The translations under genes were made by a program, and so were the position numbers. Source: Caulobacter hibisci (GTDB lineage: Bacteria; Pseudomonadota; Alphaproteobacteria; Caulobacterales; Caulobacteraceae). Taken from it: a stretch of 64,000 nucleotides of DNA. Shown in pieces: positions 41,771 through 54,930 of this stretch. Position 1 is the first letter of the stretch. Every line of letters starts with the position of its first letter. A model generated the notes under the pieces. That model had not been told where the DNA came from. It made no database searches and saw nothing but the letters and a program-made list of their open reading frames with translations. The DNA lies in NCBI RefSeq assembly GCF_016135805.1, contig NZ_JADWOX010000016.1:1-64000 (forward strand), read 5' to 3'.

Positions 41771-42958
41771 ATGAACGCCGTCCTCGGGGCCCTCGCCGCC
41801 CTCTTCGGTCCCTCGCGCCAGGTCGCCCACAGGCGGTCCTACGGCCCCGACCTGCTGCGCGCCGCCGCCATCCTGCTGGTCATGGCCTGGCACATGCCCA
41901 AGCCCGCCCGGCCAGAGCCCCTGCTCACCGTCCAGCCGTTCGGCTGGCTGGGGGTGGACGTGTTCTTCGTGCTCAGCGGCTACCTGATCGGCGCCCAGCT
42001 GCTGAAGGGGATCGCGGCCGGGAACGGCGTCGACTTCGGTCGCTTCTGGACCAGCCGCGCCTTCCGCATCCTGCCGGCCTTCGGGGTGGTGCTGGCGCTC
42101 TACTTCCTGCTGCCCGGCTTCTCGGACGGCGAGGCGATCCAACCGCTGTGGCGGTTCCTGACCTTCAGCATGAACCTCGGCCTCGACTATCGCGTCACCG
42201 GCGCCTTCACCTCGGCCTGGTCGCTGTGCGTCGAGGAGCACTTCTACTGGATCCTGCCGCCGCTGGTCCTCGTGCTGGCTCGCTTCAAGGGCTGGGGACC
42301 GGCCGTGGCCGTCGGCGCCGCCGTGATCCTCGGCGGCATGGCCCTGCGCTGGGGGATCTGGCATGGCCCCGCCGCCGATCCGGCCACGCGGCCCGCCGAC
42401 TTCCTGCGGCTGATCTACTATCCGACCTGGACCCGGCTGGACGGCCTGGCCCTGGGCGTGCTGCTGGCCGCCGCCCGCACCTTCCGCCCGGCCCTGGTCG
42501 CCCGCTTCGCCCCGCCCTGGCTGACCGGATCGCTGGGCCTGCTGGCTACCGCCGGCACGGTGATCGTCTGCCTGCGCCATGCCGACGGCGTGGCGCTGGA
42601 CCTGACCGGCGCGGTCTTCCTCTATCCGCTGGCCTGCCTGGCGTCGGCCTTGCTGCTCTGCGCCCTGCTCGACCTGGAGCCGGCCCTGCAACGCCTGCCG
42701 CTGCAGCCGTTCACCGCCGTGGCCACCCTGGCCTACAGCCTCTACCTCGTCCACAAGCCGGTGCAGCACATGCTGCGCGAGGGGCTGGGCGACGGCGTGC
42801 TGCACGGCTGGACCGGCGTCGCGGCCTACCTCGCCGCCGACTTCGCCGCGGCGATCCTGCTGTGGTGGCTGGTCGAGCGGCCGTTCCTGAGATTGCGCGA
42901 CCGGGCGCTGCGGAGGCCGGTTCCGGCGCCGGTGGAGGAGATGAAGCGGGCGGCTTAA
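41771..42958 (+). CDS. Membrane acyltransferase (OafA/YrhL type)
   Basis: The 395-residue integral membrane O-acyltransferase has about ten transmembrane helices. The conserved catalytic His lies in LVMAWHMPKP near residue 40, with LGVDVFFVLSGYLIGAQL and RFWTSRAFRILPAF following, then WSLCVEEHFYWILPPLVL. These enzymes add acetyl or other acyl groups to surface polysaccharides. The target is unknown. The gene stands alone between repeats. Confidence 0.93.
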   Translation: MNAVLGALAALFGPSRQVAHRRSYGPDLLRAAAILLVMAWHMPKPARPEPLLTVQPFGWLGVDVFFVLSGYLIGAQLLKGIAAGNGVDFGRFWTSRAFRILPAFGVVLALYFLLPGFSDGEAIQPLWRFLTFSMNLGLDYRVTGAFTSAWSLCVEEHFYWILPPLVLVLARFKGWGPAVAVGAAVILGGMALRWGIWHGPAADPATRPADFLRLIYYPTWTRLDGLALGVLLAAARTFRPALVARFAPPWLTGSLGLLATAGTVIVCLRHADGVALDLTGAVFLYPLACLASALLLCALLDLEPALQRLPLQPFTAVATLAYSLYLVHKPVQHMLREGLGDGVLHGWTGVAAYLAADFAAAILLWWLVERPFLRLRDRALRRPVPAPVEEMKRAA

Positions 42959-42960
42959 AT

Positions 42961-43123
42961 CCCTCTCCCCTTGCGGGAGAGGGTGGCCCGCGAAGCGGGT
43001 CGGGTGAGGGGTCGAAAGCCTGGTCCGTTTCGACCAACGGCTAGGCCGGGTGCGGCCGAAAGTTCTGAGAGACCCCTCATCCGACGGCCTTCGGCCGCCA
43101 CCTTCTCCCGCAAGGGGAGAAGG
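42961..43123. repeat. Palindromic repeat, family A
   Basis: CCCTCTCCCCTTGCGGGAGAGGG with GTGGCCCGCGAAGCGGGTCGG and the inverse CCACCTTCTCCCGCAAGGGGAGAAGG form the two ends. It lies between the acyltransferase and ABC-F genes. Confidence 0.85.
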
Positions 43124-43219
43124 GACATCTCTCACTTTCCGCGTTCCCCCCTCCCCTCGCCCTGCTATAGGCCCCATCTCCCCGACCGACCGCCGTATCC
43201 AGACGTAAAGAACCCCTCC

Positions 43220-45052
<1,833 letters not shown>

Positions 45053-45430
45053 GGCCTGCTGGCTCAGTGCGTGGTCCTCGTCCTTCGACAAGCTCAGGAT
45101 GAGGACCAGTTGCAAGCTCGGCGTCTCTCTCATCCGCTAAATCCCCGCGAAGGCGGGGACCCAAGCTGACTCCCGGCCTGCTGGGAGCCGGGGATCACCC
45201 GCCAACTCGGCTTGGATCCCCGCCTGCGCGGGGATGCTCGGAGGTAGGGAAAGGGCGATCAAACTCACCCCGTCATCCCGGGCGGAGGGCCGCGTAGCGG
45301 ACCGCAGACCCGGGACCCAGGGGACTGGGCGCGGCGGGCGCTTCACCCTCCCGGCGGTGGCCGGCGCGGTGCGGCGGCCCCTGGGTCCCGGATAAGCGCT
45401 GCGCGCTTTCCGGGATGACGGGCTAGGACG
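45053..45430. repeat. Non-coding stretch with repeat families C and D
   Basis: No gene is seen in this 378-bp gap. Family C spans 45140-45243 (ATCCCCGCGAAGGCGGGGAC..CCAAGCTGA and the inverse TCGGCTTGGATCCCCGCC). Family D spans 45269-45422 (CGTCATCCCGGG.. and ..CCGGGATGACG with internal GGGACCCAGGGG/CCCCTGGGTCCC). Both are large palindromes that end convergent genes, and they may act as bidirectional terminators. Confidence 0.8.
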
Positions 45431-46390
45431 TCAAGCCGCCGCCGCCATCAGCTGCTCGGCCACCGCCTCGGTGATCGGCTGGCCCGTGCGTTCCTCGATG
45501 AACAGCCACTGGCCGGCCGGATTGACCTCGAGGAACACGTACTCGCCCTCCGGGGTCAGGCGCATGTCGATGGCCCCGTAGACCAGGCCCAGCCGCGCCA
45601 TCAGCGCCCGCAGGTCGGCGATCACCGCGTCCGGCAGGACGTGGGGACGCATGTCGGCGTCGTACATCGTCATGCGGAAATCCACCCGGTAGTTGGTGGC
45701 GCCCGAATGGATCTCGGCGGCGAAGATCTTGGGTCCCACCACGGTGATCCGCAGGTCGATGTCGGCGCGGATGTGCTCCTGGAAGATCAGCGGCGCATGG
45801 CGCACGGCGTCGAGCTGGTCCTGCTCCTCAGGGCGCAGCAGCCGGGTCTCGCGCCAGGCCCGGTCGGTGGCCGAGAAGGCCTTGTAGATCACCCCCCGGT
45901 CGCCCTCGGCCGCGATGAACTCCCGCGCCCGGTCCGGATCGTTGGTGATCAGGGTGCGGGGCGCGCGCAGGCCCATGGCGGCGGCCAGCTTCAGCTGCCA
46001 GGTCTTGCGGGCGGCGGCCTCGTCGCGGATCGGGTCGTTCATCCAGGTGGCGTCCAGGCACGACCACAGGCCGTTGATCGCCGCCTGGCATTCGCCAAAG
46101 GCGAAGTTGCGGTCGTCGGGATCGGTCATGGCCTCGTCCAGGCCATAGGGCAGCGGCCGCCGCCACCAGGCCGAACGCACCGCCGACAGGTCGCGCTCGA
46201 CCCCGTCGATCACCGCGCTCAGGGACGAGCCGCTTCCGTTGTGGTGGGCGATACCCAGGCGGATCTCGCCCGGGAACCGCGCCGTGTCGAACAGGATCGG
46301 CTCGGCCCCGGCCTTGCCCAGGCGGTCGAGGACCGCCTGGGTGTGCTGGTCGCCGGCATGCGAAACGATCAGGATCGCGCCGGCCGTCAT
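45431..46390 (-). CDS. ATP-grasp ligase (MvdD-like, graspetide-type)
   Basis: The 319-residue ATP-grasp enzyme resembles the ribosomal-peptide macrocyclases MvdC/MvdD that make ester or amide side-chain crosslinks. It has a pre-grasp N-domain (VSHAGDQHTQAVLDRL, AWWRRPLPYGL). The ATP-grasp domain follows with TLITNDPDRAREFIAA, VIYKAFSAT (ATP-binding Lys), IFQEHIRADIDLRITVVG, and the metal-binding end YVFLEVNPAGQWLFIEERTG. The family and role are from motif style. Its ATG overlaps the stop codon of the protease gene (ATGA), so both are made together. The protease C-terminal repeat is the probable substrate. Confidence 0.88.
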   Translation of the reverse strand: MTAGAILIVSHAGDQHTQAVLDRLGKAGAEPILFDTARFPGEIRLGIAHHNGSGSSLSAVIDGVERDLSAVRSAWWRRPLPYGLDEAMTDPDDRNFAFGECQAAINGLWSCLDATWMNDPIRDEAAARKTWQLKLAAAMGLRAPRTLITNDPDRAREFIAAEGDRGVIYKAFSATDRAWRETRLLRPEEQDQLDAVRHAPLIFQEHIRADIDLRITVVGPKIFAAEIHSGATNYRVDFRMTMYDADMRPHVLPDAVIADLRALMARLGLVYGAIDMRLTPEGEYVFLEVNPAGQWLFIEERTGQPITEAVAEQLMAAAA

Positions 46391-47823
46391 CCGCCCTGCC
46401 CGACCAGCGCCTGGTAGTGCGCCAACAGCTGCCGGTACTGGTTGTCCAGCTGCTGCAGCTCGGCTTCCGCCGCGGCGATGTGCTCAGCCAGCTGGCCGAG
46501 GGCCGCCTCGACCTGGGCGGCCTCGTCCTGGCCGGTCGGCGTGGCGCTGGCCGTGCCGTTCCAGGCTTCCGAGTGGTGCGGGGTCGACAGGATGAACGGC
46601 CGGGCCTGGGCGCCCTCGGGCAGGGCGCGGTTCAGCACGGCCGGATTGATGACCACGCGGCCGGGATCGAAGCGGCCCGGATCGTCGAAGCCGGCCGACT
46701 TGTTCTCGCCGCCCGGGATCTTGTCGAGGCCCGGCTGCTTGACGTCGTCCAGCACCTTGCGCTTGGGGATGCCGTCGTCGCGGAACTTCAGGGTGGAGAT
46801 CGGGTCGTCGACCACCTTCAGCTTGAGGTCGTCGCGCACCTTCAAGGTCGCGATCGGATCGTCGAGCACCTTCAGCTTGACGATCGGCCGGGTGATCCGT
46901 TGCAGGGTCGGCGAGACGGCGATGACCGCCGCGATCCGCTGGCCGAAATTGCTGCCGCCGCCGGCCGGGCTGGCGGCGTTGCAGCCGCCGTTGGTGTGCA
47001 CCCCGACGATCCGCCCGTCGCTGGCCCGCCAGATGCCCGAGCCGGAATTGCCGCCCAGGGTGTCGATGTCGTTGTAGCGGATCAGGTTGCCGTCGATGGC
47101 CGTGGTCGGGCCCGCCTCGATGCGCTTGCGCTGGCCGGCCGGGTGGCCGATCACGCAGATCATGTCGGGCGAGGCCGCGTCGGTGGTCGAGACCAGGGCC
47201 CGGCCGAAGATCGCGCCGGGATTGCCGCCGATCCGGCAGATGGCCATGTCCAGGCCGCCCAGGCGGTATTCCAGCAGCTCCAGGATCGGGAAGCTCTGCT
47301 CGGCGCGCGGATTGCCGGCCGGATCCACCTGGAAGTTGAAGTTCAGGTGCATGTTGCGGGCGATGTCTTGCGGCGAGATGATGTTGGTCGTGCCGTTGAC
47401 GCGCGGCCGCTCCCAGCCGCCGCCGGTCTGGTCGAACAGGTGGCCGCAGGTCAGCAGGATGTCGTCGGCGATCATCGTGCCCGAGCCCCAGCGCACGCCG
47501 TTCACGGTGCCGGGATTGGTGTAGATCGAGGCCAGGTTGGCGTTCCACTGCACCTGGCAGGCATGGGCCTGGTGGGCGCCGACGAAGGCGGTCGTGACCC
47601 CCAGGGCCCCGTTGTATTGCTCGACCGGCTGGCTGTCGTCGGTCGTGCCGCAAATCGATTCCAGCAGTTCGGAATAGGTGTCTCCGCCAAGCGCCTCGGC
47701 GCCGGACAGGCGCTCGGGCAGGCTGTCGGGGTGAGGAACGAACAGCGGATCGGTGGCCCGGTCCGTGGCGGAGCGCACGGCGGACTCGCCCAGCGCCTCC
47801 GAGGGGGTTTTCTTGTCGGCCAT
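46387..47823 (-). CDS. Trypsin-like protease with C-terminal Lys/Asp-Asp repeat (candidate graspetide precursor)
   Basis: The 478-residue protein has no signal peptide. Residues 60-310 form a trypsin-like domain: His128 (LLTCGHLFD), Asp192 (LGGLDMAICRI) and Ser260 (LGGNSGSGIW) make a full triad. Residues 316-360 hold a tandem repeat with an 18-residue period and five K-[V/F]-x-D-D units at 318, 328, 336, 346 and 356. Then follow FDDPGRFDPGR, a conserved-looking RPFILSTPHHSEAWN (408-422), and a coiled-coil tail (435-472). The Lys/Asp repeats suit side-chain crosslinking by the coupled ATP-grasp ligase. That role is inferred. Confidence 0.85.
   Translation of the reverse strand: MADKKTPSEALGESAVRSATDRATDPLFVPHPDSLPERLSGAEALGGDTYSELLESICGTTDDSQPVEQYNGALGVTTAFVGAHQAHACQVQWNANLASIYTNPGTVNGVRWGSGTMIADDILLTCGHLFDQTGGGWERPRVNGTTNIISPQDIARNMHLNFNFQVDPAGNPRAEQSFPILELLEYRLGGLDMAICRIGGNPGAIFGRALVSTTDAASPDMICVIGHPAGQRKRIEAGPTTAIDGNLIRYNDIDTLGGNSGSGIWRASDGRIVGVHTNGGCNAASPAGGGSNFGQRIAAVIAVSPTLQRITRPIVKLKVLDDPIATLKVRDDLKLKVVDDPISTLKFRDDGIPKRKVLDDVKQPGLDKIPGGENKSAGFDDPGRFDPGRVVINPAVLNRALPEGAQARPFILSTPHHSEAWNGTASATPTGQDEAAQVEAALGQLAEHIAAAEAELQQLDNQYRQLLAHYQALVGQGG
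46744..46878 (-). repeat. 54-bp tandem repeats coding the K-x-x-D-D core
   Basis: Two 54-bp repeats (46771-46878) code KLKVLDDPIATLKVRDDL and KLKVVDDPISTLKFRDDG. A partial third copy (PKRKVLDD) runs to 46744. The DNA is only moderately conserved between copies while the K and DD positions are kept, as expected for selection on the peptide. Confidence 0.85.
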
Positions 47824-47936
47824 CGCAGCCTCCCAGTTTTTTGATGCCGTTTTTGATGCGTTTGGTGCGGGCCGGCGCTCCCCCCGAGACCGGCCTTTTT
47901 CAAATTTCTCGTTATGAGTGCAAGAGTCAATGATGC

Positions 47937-47964
47937 TTGCATAAATAGCATAGCAGCGTTATGC
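47937..47964. promoter_or_regulatory. GCATA/TATGC repeats between the divergent protease genes
   Basis: In the AT-rich 169-bp gap, GCATA occurs at 47939 and 47948 and its inverse TATGC at 47960. The last two form a 5-bp inverted repeat over 7 bp. TTGCAT (47937-47942) with TTATGC 16 bp later is a weak plus-strand promoter match. The repeats could be an operator that controls both protease genes. No regulator gene is next to it. Confidence 0.4.
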
Positions 47965-47992
47965 GAAACTTCGACAACAGCCGGGGCCGAGC

Positions 47993-49303
47993 ATGACGGA
48001 CGAGGTCGAAGCCGCCGCGCGGGCCCGGATCGCCAAGGCCGCGTCCGGCATCCGGCGCGCCCTGCGACTGGCCGAGGCGGGCAATCCCTACGCCGCCGAG
48101 CCCGAGACCGAGCGGCTGCGCGACCGCCTGCAGCGCAAGGCGGCCCTGACCCCGAAGGAAGCCGTCGCCGTCGCCGCCAACATCCAGGGCGCGGCCCAGG
48201 GGGCGCCCTCCCCCCGAACAGGCGAGGCGATGCTGGCGCTGGACGGCAAGCCGTCGGAACCGCCCGCCCCTCCGCCGCTGGGGGCCGAGGCCGTCTGGGG
48301 CGACAGCCTGGATTTCGTCAATGTCTCGTTCCTGGCCAAGGGGGCCAAGGCGGCGCGGGCCGTGGGCCGGGTGGCGTTCCGCAACGGCCGGCCGCGCGGC
48401 AGCGGCTTCCTGATCGGCGGCGGGCTGTTCATCACCAACAACCACGTCATCGACAATCCCGAGATCGCCCAGCAGCTGGTGCTGGAGCTGGACTACGAGG
48501 TCGACCTGCGCGGCCAGCCGCGGCCGGTCAGCCGCTACGCCTTCGACACGGCGGTGTTCATCACCGACCCGGTCAGCGGCCTGGACTTCACGGTGATCGG
48601 GGTGGGCGCGGCGATCGACGCCAATGCCGCGGCCCTGGACGGCTACGGCTTCTGCGGTCTGTCGGACGCCAAGGACAAGCACATGCTGGGCGAGTACGCC
48701 AACATCGTCCAGCACCCGGAAGGCCGCCACAAGGAGGTGGTGCTGCGCGAGAACCGGCTGGTCTCGCGCTATGACGACGCCCTGCACTACGTGGCCGACA
48801 CCCAGCCGGGCTCGTCCGGCGCGCCGGTGTTCAACAGCGAATGGGACGTCATCGCCCTGCACCACTGGGGCGGGCCGTGGATCCAGAAGACCGACGCGGC
48901 CGGCGCGCCGCTGGCCAATATCCAGATCAACGAGGGGGTGCGGATCAGCGCCATCGTCCGCACGATCCGGCAGCGGCTGGCGGCGCTGGAGCCCCTTGCC
49001 CGCGACCGCCTGAGCGGGGCGCTGGACCTGGGGGCGGCGGAGTATTTCGCCGACGACGCCCCGCCCTCTCCCGTCACGCCCCCGCCGGTCGCGACCGGCG
49101 CGGCGCGGGTCGATCCCGACGGCCGGGTGACCTGGACCATCCCGCTGGAGCTGTCGGTGCACATCCCGCTGCTGGCCCAGGGCGCGGCCCTGGGTCCGGC
49201 CGCCTCCCCGGCGGTCGCCGCCGGGACGCCGGCCGAAGCCATCGTCCAGGCAGACGCGCCCGAGGCTCCCACGGCGTCCAAGCCCAAGAAGCCGAAGGGC
49301 TGA
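47993..49303 (+). CDS. Trypsin-like serine protease with N-terminal helical domain
   Basis: The 436-residue protein has no signal peptide. It has a helical N-domain (1-70; MTDEVEAAARARIAKAASGI), a Pro-rich linker (about 86-97), and a trypsin-like domain introduced by LDFVNVSFLAKGAKAARAVG. The triad is His151 (FITNNHVID), Asp198 (GLDFTVIGV) and Ser275 (TQPGSSGAPVF). The C-terminus has the WTIPLELSVHIPL strand and a Pro/Lys-rich tail. Cytosolic proteases of this type, led by small adaptor-like domains, occur in signalling or conflict modules. It is divergent from the protease/ATP-grasp pair and probably part of the same system. Confidence 0.85.
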   Translation: MTDEVEAAARARIAKAASGIRRALRLAEAGNPYAAEPETERLRDRLQRKAALTPKEAVAVAANIQGAAQGAPSPRTGEAMLALDGKPSEPPAPPPLGAEAVWGDSLDFVNVSFLAKGAKAARAVGRVAFRNGRPRGSGFLIGGGLFITNNHVIDNPEIAQQLVLELDYEVDLRGQPRPVSRYAFDTAVFITDPVSGLDFTVIGVGAAIDANAAALDGYGFCGLSDAKDKHMLGEYANIVQHPEGRHKEVVLRENRLVSRYDDALHYVADTQPGSSGAPVFNSEWDVIALHHWGGPWIQKTDAAGAPLANIQINEGVRISAIVRTIRQRLAALEPLARDRLSGALDLGAAEYFADDAPPSPVTPPPVATGAARVDPDGRVTWTIPLELSVHIPLLAQGAALGPAASPAVAAGTPAEAIVQADAPEAPTASKPKKPKG

Positions 49304-49306
49304 GCC

Positions 49307-52552
<3,246 letters not shown>

Positions 52553-52600
52553 TCAGTCCGCCTCTTCGGGCGTGGCCACCTGCTTAGCACGGGAATCCCA

Positions 52601-52613
52601 TTTGTCAGACAAA
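52601..52613. promoter_or_regulatory. Hydrolase-regulon motif, copy 2 (GH2)
   Basis: TTTGTCAGACAAA is a perfect 13-bp palindrome upstream of the minus-strand GH2 gene. On that strand it reads TTTGTCTGACAAA and is preceded by a second half-site, TGTCTGA. It matches the sites near the GH27, GH127 and GH43 genes. Confidence 0.7.
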
Positions 52614-52659
52614 TCAGACACGAAAAGAGCGCCTCATTTTCGCCGCAATCCGCCACACA

Positions 52660-52683
52660 TGTAGCGCTACACCTGTAGCGACA
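52660..52683. promoter_or_regulatory. Probable BlaI-type operator
   Basis: TGTAGCGCTACA (52660-52671) is a perfect 12-bp palindrome, followed by a related half-matching TGTAGCGACA (52674-52683). The TGTA/TACA ends are typical of BlaI/MecI/CopY operators. It ends 18 bp before the start of the BlaI-like repressor gene, as expected for autoregulation. Confidence 0.6.
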
Positions 52684-52701
52684 TCGCCCGTGGAGCCCGT
52701 C

Positions 52702-53085
52702 GTGATCGAATCCCTGCCCAGACGCGAACGCGAGGTCTTCGAGACCCTCTGCCGGCTGGAGGCCAGCACCGCCGCCGGGGTGCGCGGGGCCCTGTCGGAT
52801 CCGCTCAGCGACTCCGCCGTGCGCACCATGCTGTCGCGGCTGGAGGCCAAGGGCCTGGTGGCGCGCACCAGCGACGCAGAGGGCCGGCTCTATCGCCCCG
52901 TGCAGCGCACCGAGGCCGTGGCGGCCAGCGCCCTGCGGCGGGTGATCGACACCTTCTTCGCCGGCTCGGCCGCCAGCGCCGCCACCGCCCTGCTGGGCCT
53001 GGGCCAGAAGCTGACCCCCGAAGAGGCGGCCGAGCTGGAACGGGCCATCGACCAGGCGACGCAAGTCGAGGGGAGCAAGTCGTGA
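52702..53085 (+). CDS. BlaI/MecI/CopY-family repressor
   Basis: The 127-residue winged-helix regulator begins IESLPRREREVFETL. The DNA-binding part has AAGVRGALSDPLSDSAVRTMLSRLEAKGLV and the wing RTSDAEGRLYRPV. The C-terminal dimer domain has RRVIDTFFAGSAASAATALL. The GTG at 52702 has GGAG 6 nt upstream, while an earlier GTG at 52690 does not. Its stop overlaps the start of the M56 sensor gene by four bases (53082-53085), the standard pair in which the sensor protease inactivates the repressor. Confidence 0.94.
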   Translation: MIESLPRREREVFETLCRLEASTAAGVRGALSDPLSDSAVRTMLSRLEAKGLVARTSDAEGRLYRPVQRTEAVAASALRRVIDTFFAGSAASAATALLGLGQKLTPEEAAELERAIDQATQVEGSKS

Positions 53086-54701
53086 CCTGGGACCTGCTCG
53101 CCGGCCTGCTGGTCAAGTCCAGCCTGATCGCCGGGGCGGGCCTGGCCTGCGCCCGTTTCCTCGTCACCCGTCCGGCCGACAAGGTGGACGTCCTGCGCGG
53201 CGCGGCCGGCCTGCTGCTGGCCCTGCCGGTGCTGATGACCGTGCTGCCGGCCCTGGACCTGGCCCTGCTGCCGGCCGACGCTCCGCCACTGGCCCTGCCC
53301 GCCCCCGTCACGACCGGCGCAACCGAGCCCCTCCCCGCCCCGAGCGGCCTTTCCGCCCTGACGATCGTCGGCGGCCTGTGGCTGCTGGGCTTCGCCGCCA
53401 TCGCCGGCCGGCTGCTGCTGGGGGTGCTGACCCTCGACCGCTGGACCCGCAAGGCCCAGGCCGTGCGCTGCCCCTACTGGCTGGCGCCGCTGGAAGACCT
53501 TGAGCCCGCCGACCGTCCCGGCCTGGCGGCCAGCGACCGGGTCGCCGGCCCGCTGAGCTGGGGCGTCGCCCCCGGCTTCATCCTGGTCGACCCGGCCACC
53601 CTGGACCAGCGCCAGGCCGCCCCGGCGATCCTGGCCCACGAGATGGCCCACCTGCGTCGCCACGACTGGATCTTCCTGCTGCTGTCGCGGCTGGTGGTGG
53701 CGATCTTCTGGTTCAACCCGCTGGTCTGGCGGCTACACGCGACCCTGGTCGAGCGCTCGGAAGAGGCCGCCGACGCCGCCGCCCTGACCAGCGTCGACCG
53801 CACGCTCTACGCCAAGGCCCTGGTCCGCCTGGCCGCCCACGCCGCTCCCGGCCGCATCCCTGACCCCAATCCCGGAATGGCCAGCGCCATGGCCGCCGAC
53901 TCCCGCACCCTGAGCAAGAGGATCGCCTGCATCATGAGCCCCGCCGCCGCGCGCCGTCCGCTGACGGTCGCCCTGACCCTGCTCGCCCTGGCCGCCGTCG
54001 CCGCGCCCGTGGCCGCCCTGGGCCTGACCCAGCAAAAGGTCGTCGTCGCCGAGCCCCCGCCGCCGCCGCCGGCTCCGCCCGTCCCGCCGCTGGCCGCGCC
54101 GGCCCCGCCCGCGCCGCCCGCGCCCCCCGCGCCGCCGCCGCCCGAACTAGCCGCCTGGCCCGAGCCCCCGGCCCCGCCCGAACCCCCGCCGCCTCCGGAA
54201 CCGCCCGCCGTCCATGTCGAGGCGTCCGTCCAGGCCCAGATCCAGGCCGCCGCCCGCGCCGAGGCCGACGCCCACCTGGCCGAGATGGCCGCCACGCAGG
54301 TCCGCATCCAGGTCGCTGAAGGCATCCGCCAGGCCGACGCCGTGCGCGTGGCCGTGCGCGAGGCTCGCGTCGAGGCCGACAGGGCAAGGGCGGAGGGCGA
54401 GCAGGCCCGTCAGGCCGGCCAGCGCGCCGAGCAGGAGGCCGCCCGCCATCGGCGTCAGGCCCGCGTCGACATGGCCTTCGGCGTCGAGCAGATGCGCAAG
54501 GGGGCCCGCGAGATGCGCGCCGAAGCCGCCCGCCTGCGCGACCCGGCCTATCGCGCCAAGCAGATCGCCGAGAACCGCGGCCGCGCCAACGCGGTCACCG
54601 ACGCCCAACTGCTGGCCGTCGCCCGCCAGCTGCCGGCCCAGGCCGACGAGATGGACCGCCAGGCCGACAAGATGGCCGAGGAGGCGCGGCGGCCGATCTA
54701 G
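53082..54701 (+). CDS. M56-family (BlaR1-like) membrane metalloprotease
   Basis: The 539-residue protein has four transmembrane segments in the first 310 residues and a zinc-protease motif HEMAH (186-190) between helices. It is followed by a Pro-rich stretch (about 325-375) and an Ala/Arg/Glu-rich coiled coil in the periplasm. There is no penicillin-binding domain, so the signal is unknown and need not be a beta-lactam. Relatives cut the BlaI-type repressor upon stimulus. It is translationally coupled to that repressor. Confidence 0.92.
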   Translation: MTWDLLAGLLVKSSLIAGAGLACARFLVTRPADKVDVLRGAAGLLLALPVLMTVLPALDLALLPADAPPLALPAPVTTGATEPLPAPSGLSALTIVGGLWLLGFAAIAGRLLLGVLTLDRWTRKAQAVRCPYWLAPLEDLEPADRPGLAASDRVAGPLSWGVAPGFILVDPATLDQRQAAPAILAHEMAHLRRHDWIFLLLSRLVVAIFWFNPLVWRLHATLVERSEEAADAAALTSVDRTLYAKALVRLAAHAAPGRIPDPNPGMASAMAADSRTLSKRIACIMSPAAARRPLTVALTLLALAAVAAPVAALGLTQQKVVVAEPPPPPPAPPVPPLAAPAPPAPPAPPAPPPPELAAWPEPPAPPEPPPPPEPPAVHVEASVQAQIQAAARAEADAHLAEMAATQVRIQVAEGIRQADAVRVAVREARVEADRARAEGEQARQAGQRAEQEAARHRRQARVDMAFGVEQMRKGAREMRAEAARLRDPAYRAKQIAENRGRANAVTDAQLLAVARQLPAQADEMDRQADKMAEEARRPI

Positions 54702-54750
54702 AGGGGGCGAGCTGAGCTTGAGCTTCCTTCGACCGCCCTCTCAACCGCAC

Positions 54751-54848
54751 AATCCCCGCGAAGGCGGGGACCCAAGCTGAGGTTGGGCTGGCGGTGGGAT
54801 CGATCGTCCGACTCGGCTTGGACCCCCGCCTTCGCGGGGGTGCTCGGA
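54751..54848. repeat. Palindromic repeat, family C
   Basis: AATCCCCGCGAAGGCGGGGAC with CCAAGCTGA at one end and the inverse CGGCTTGGACCCCCGCC at the other. It is nearly identical at its ends to copies at 45140-45243 and 57360-57462. It lies between the convergent M56 and GH127 genes. Confidence 0.85.
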
Positions 54849-54884
54849 GGAGGGGGGAACGGCGATCATTATCGCTAACACCCA

Positions 54885-54930
54885 GTCCCCTGGGTCCCGG
54901 CTCTTCGCTACGCTTCGGCCGGGATGACGG
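54885..54930. repeat. Family D repeat at the GH127 gene end
   Basis: CCCAGTCCCCTGGGTCCCGG followed by CTACGCTTCGGCCGGGATGACGG is a half copy of the family D unit at 45269-45422. The GH127 stop codon at 54908 lies inside it, so the last residues of that enzyme are repeat-encoded. Confidence 0.7.

Noticed and set aside
30351-43123. CRISPR array or insertion sequences
   Set aside because: The repeated elements are spaced kilobases apart, palindromic and lack regular spacers. No transposase or Cas gene is present.
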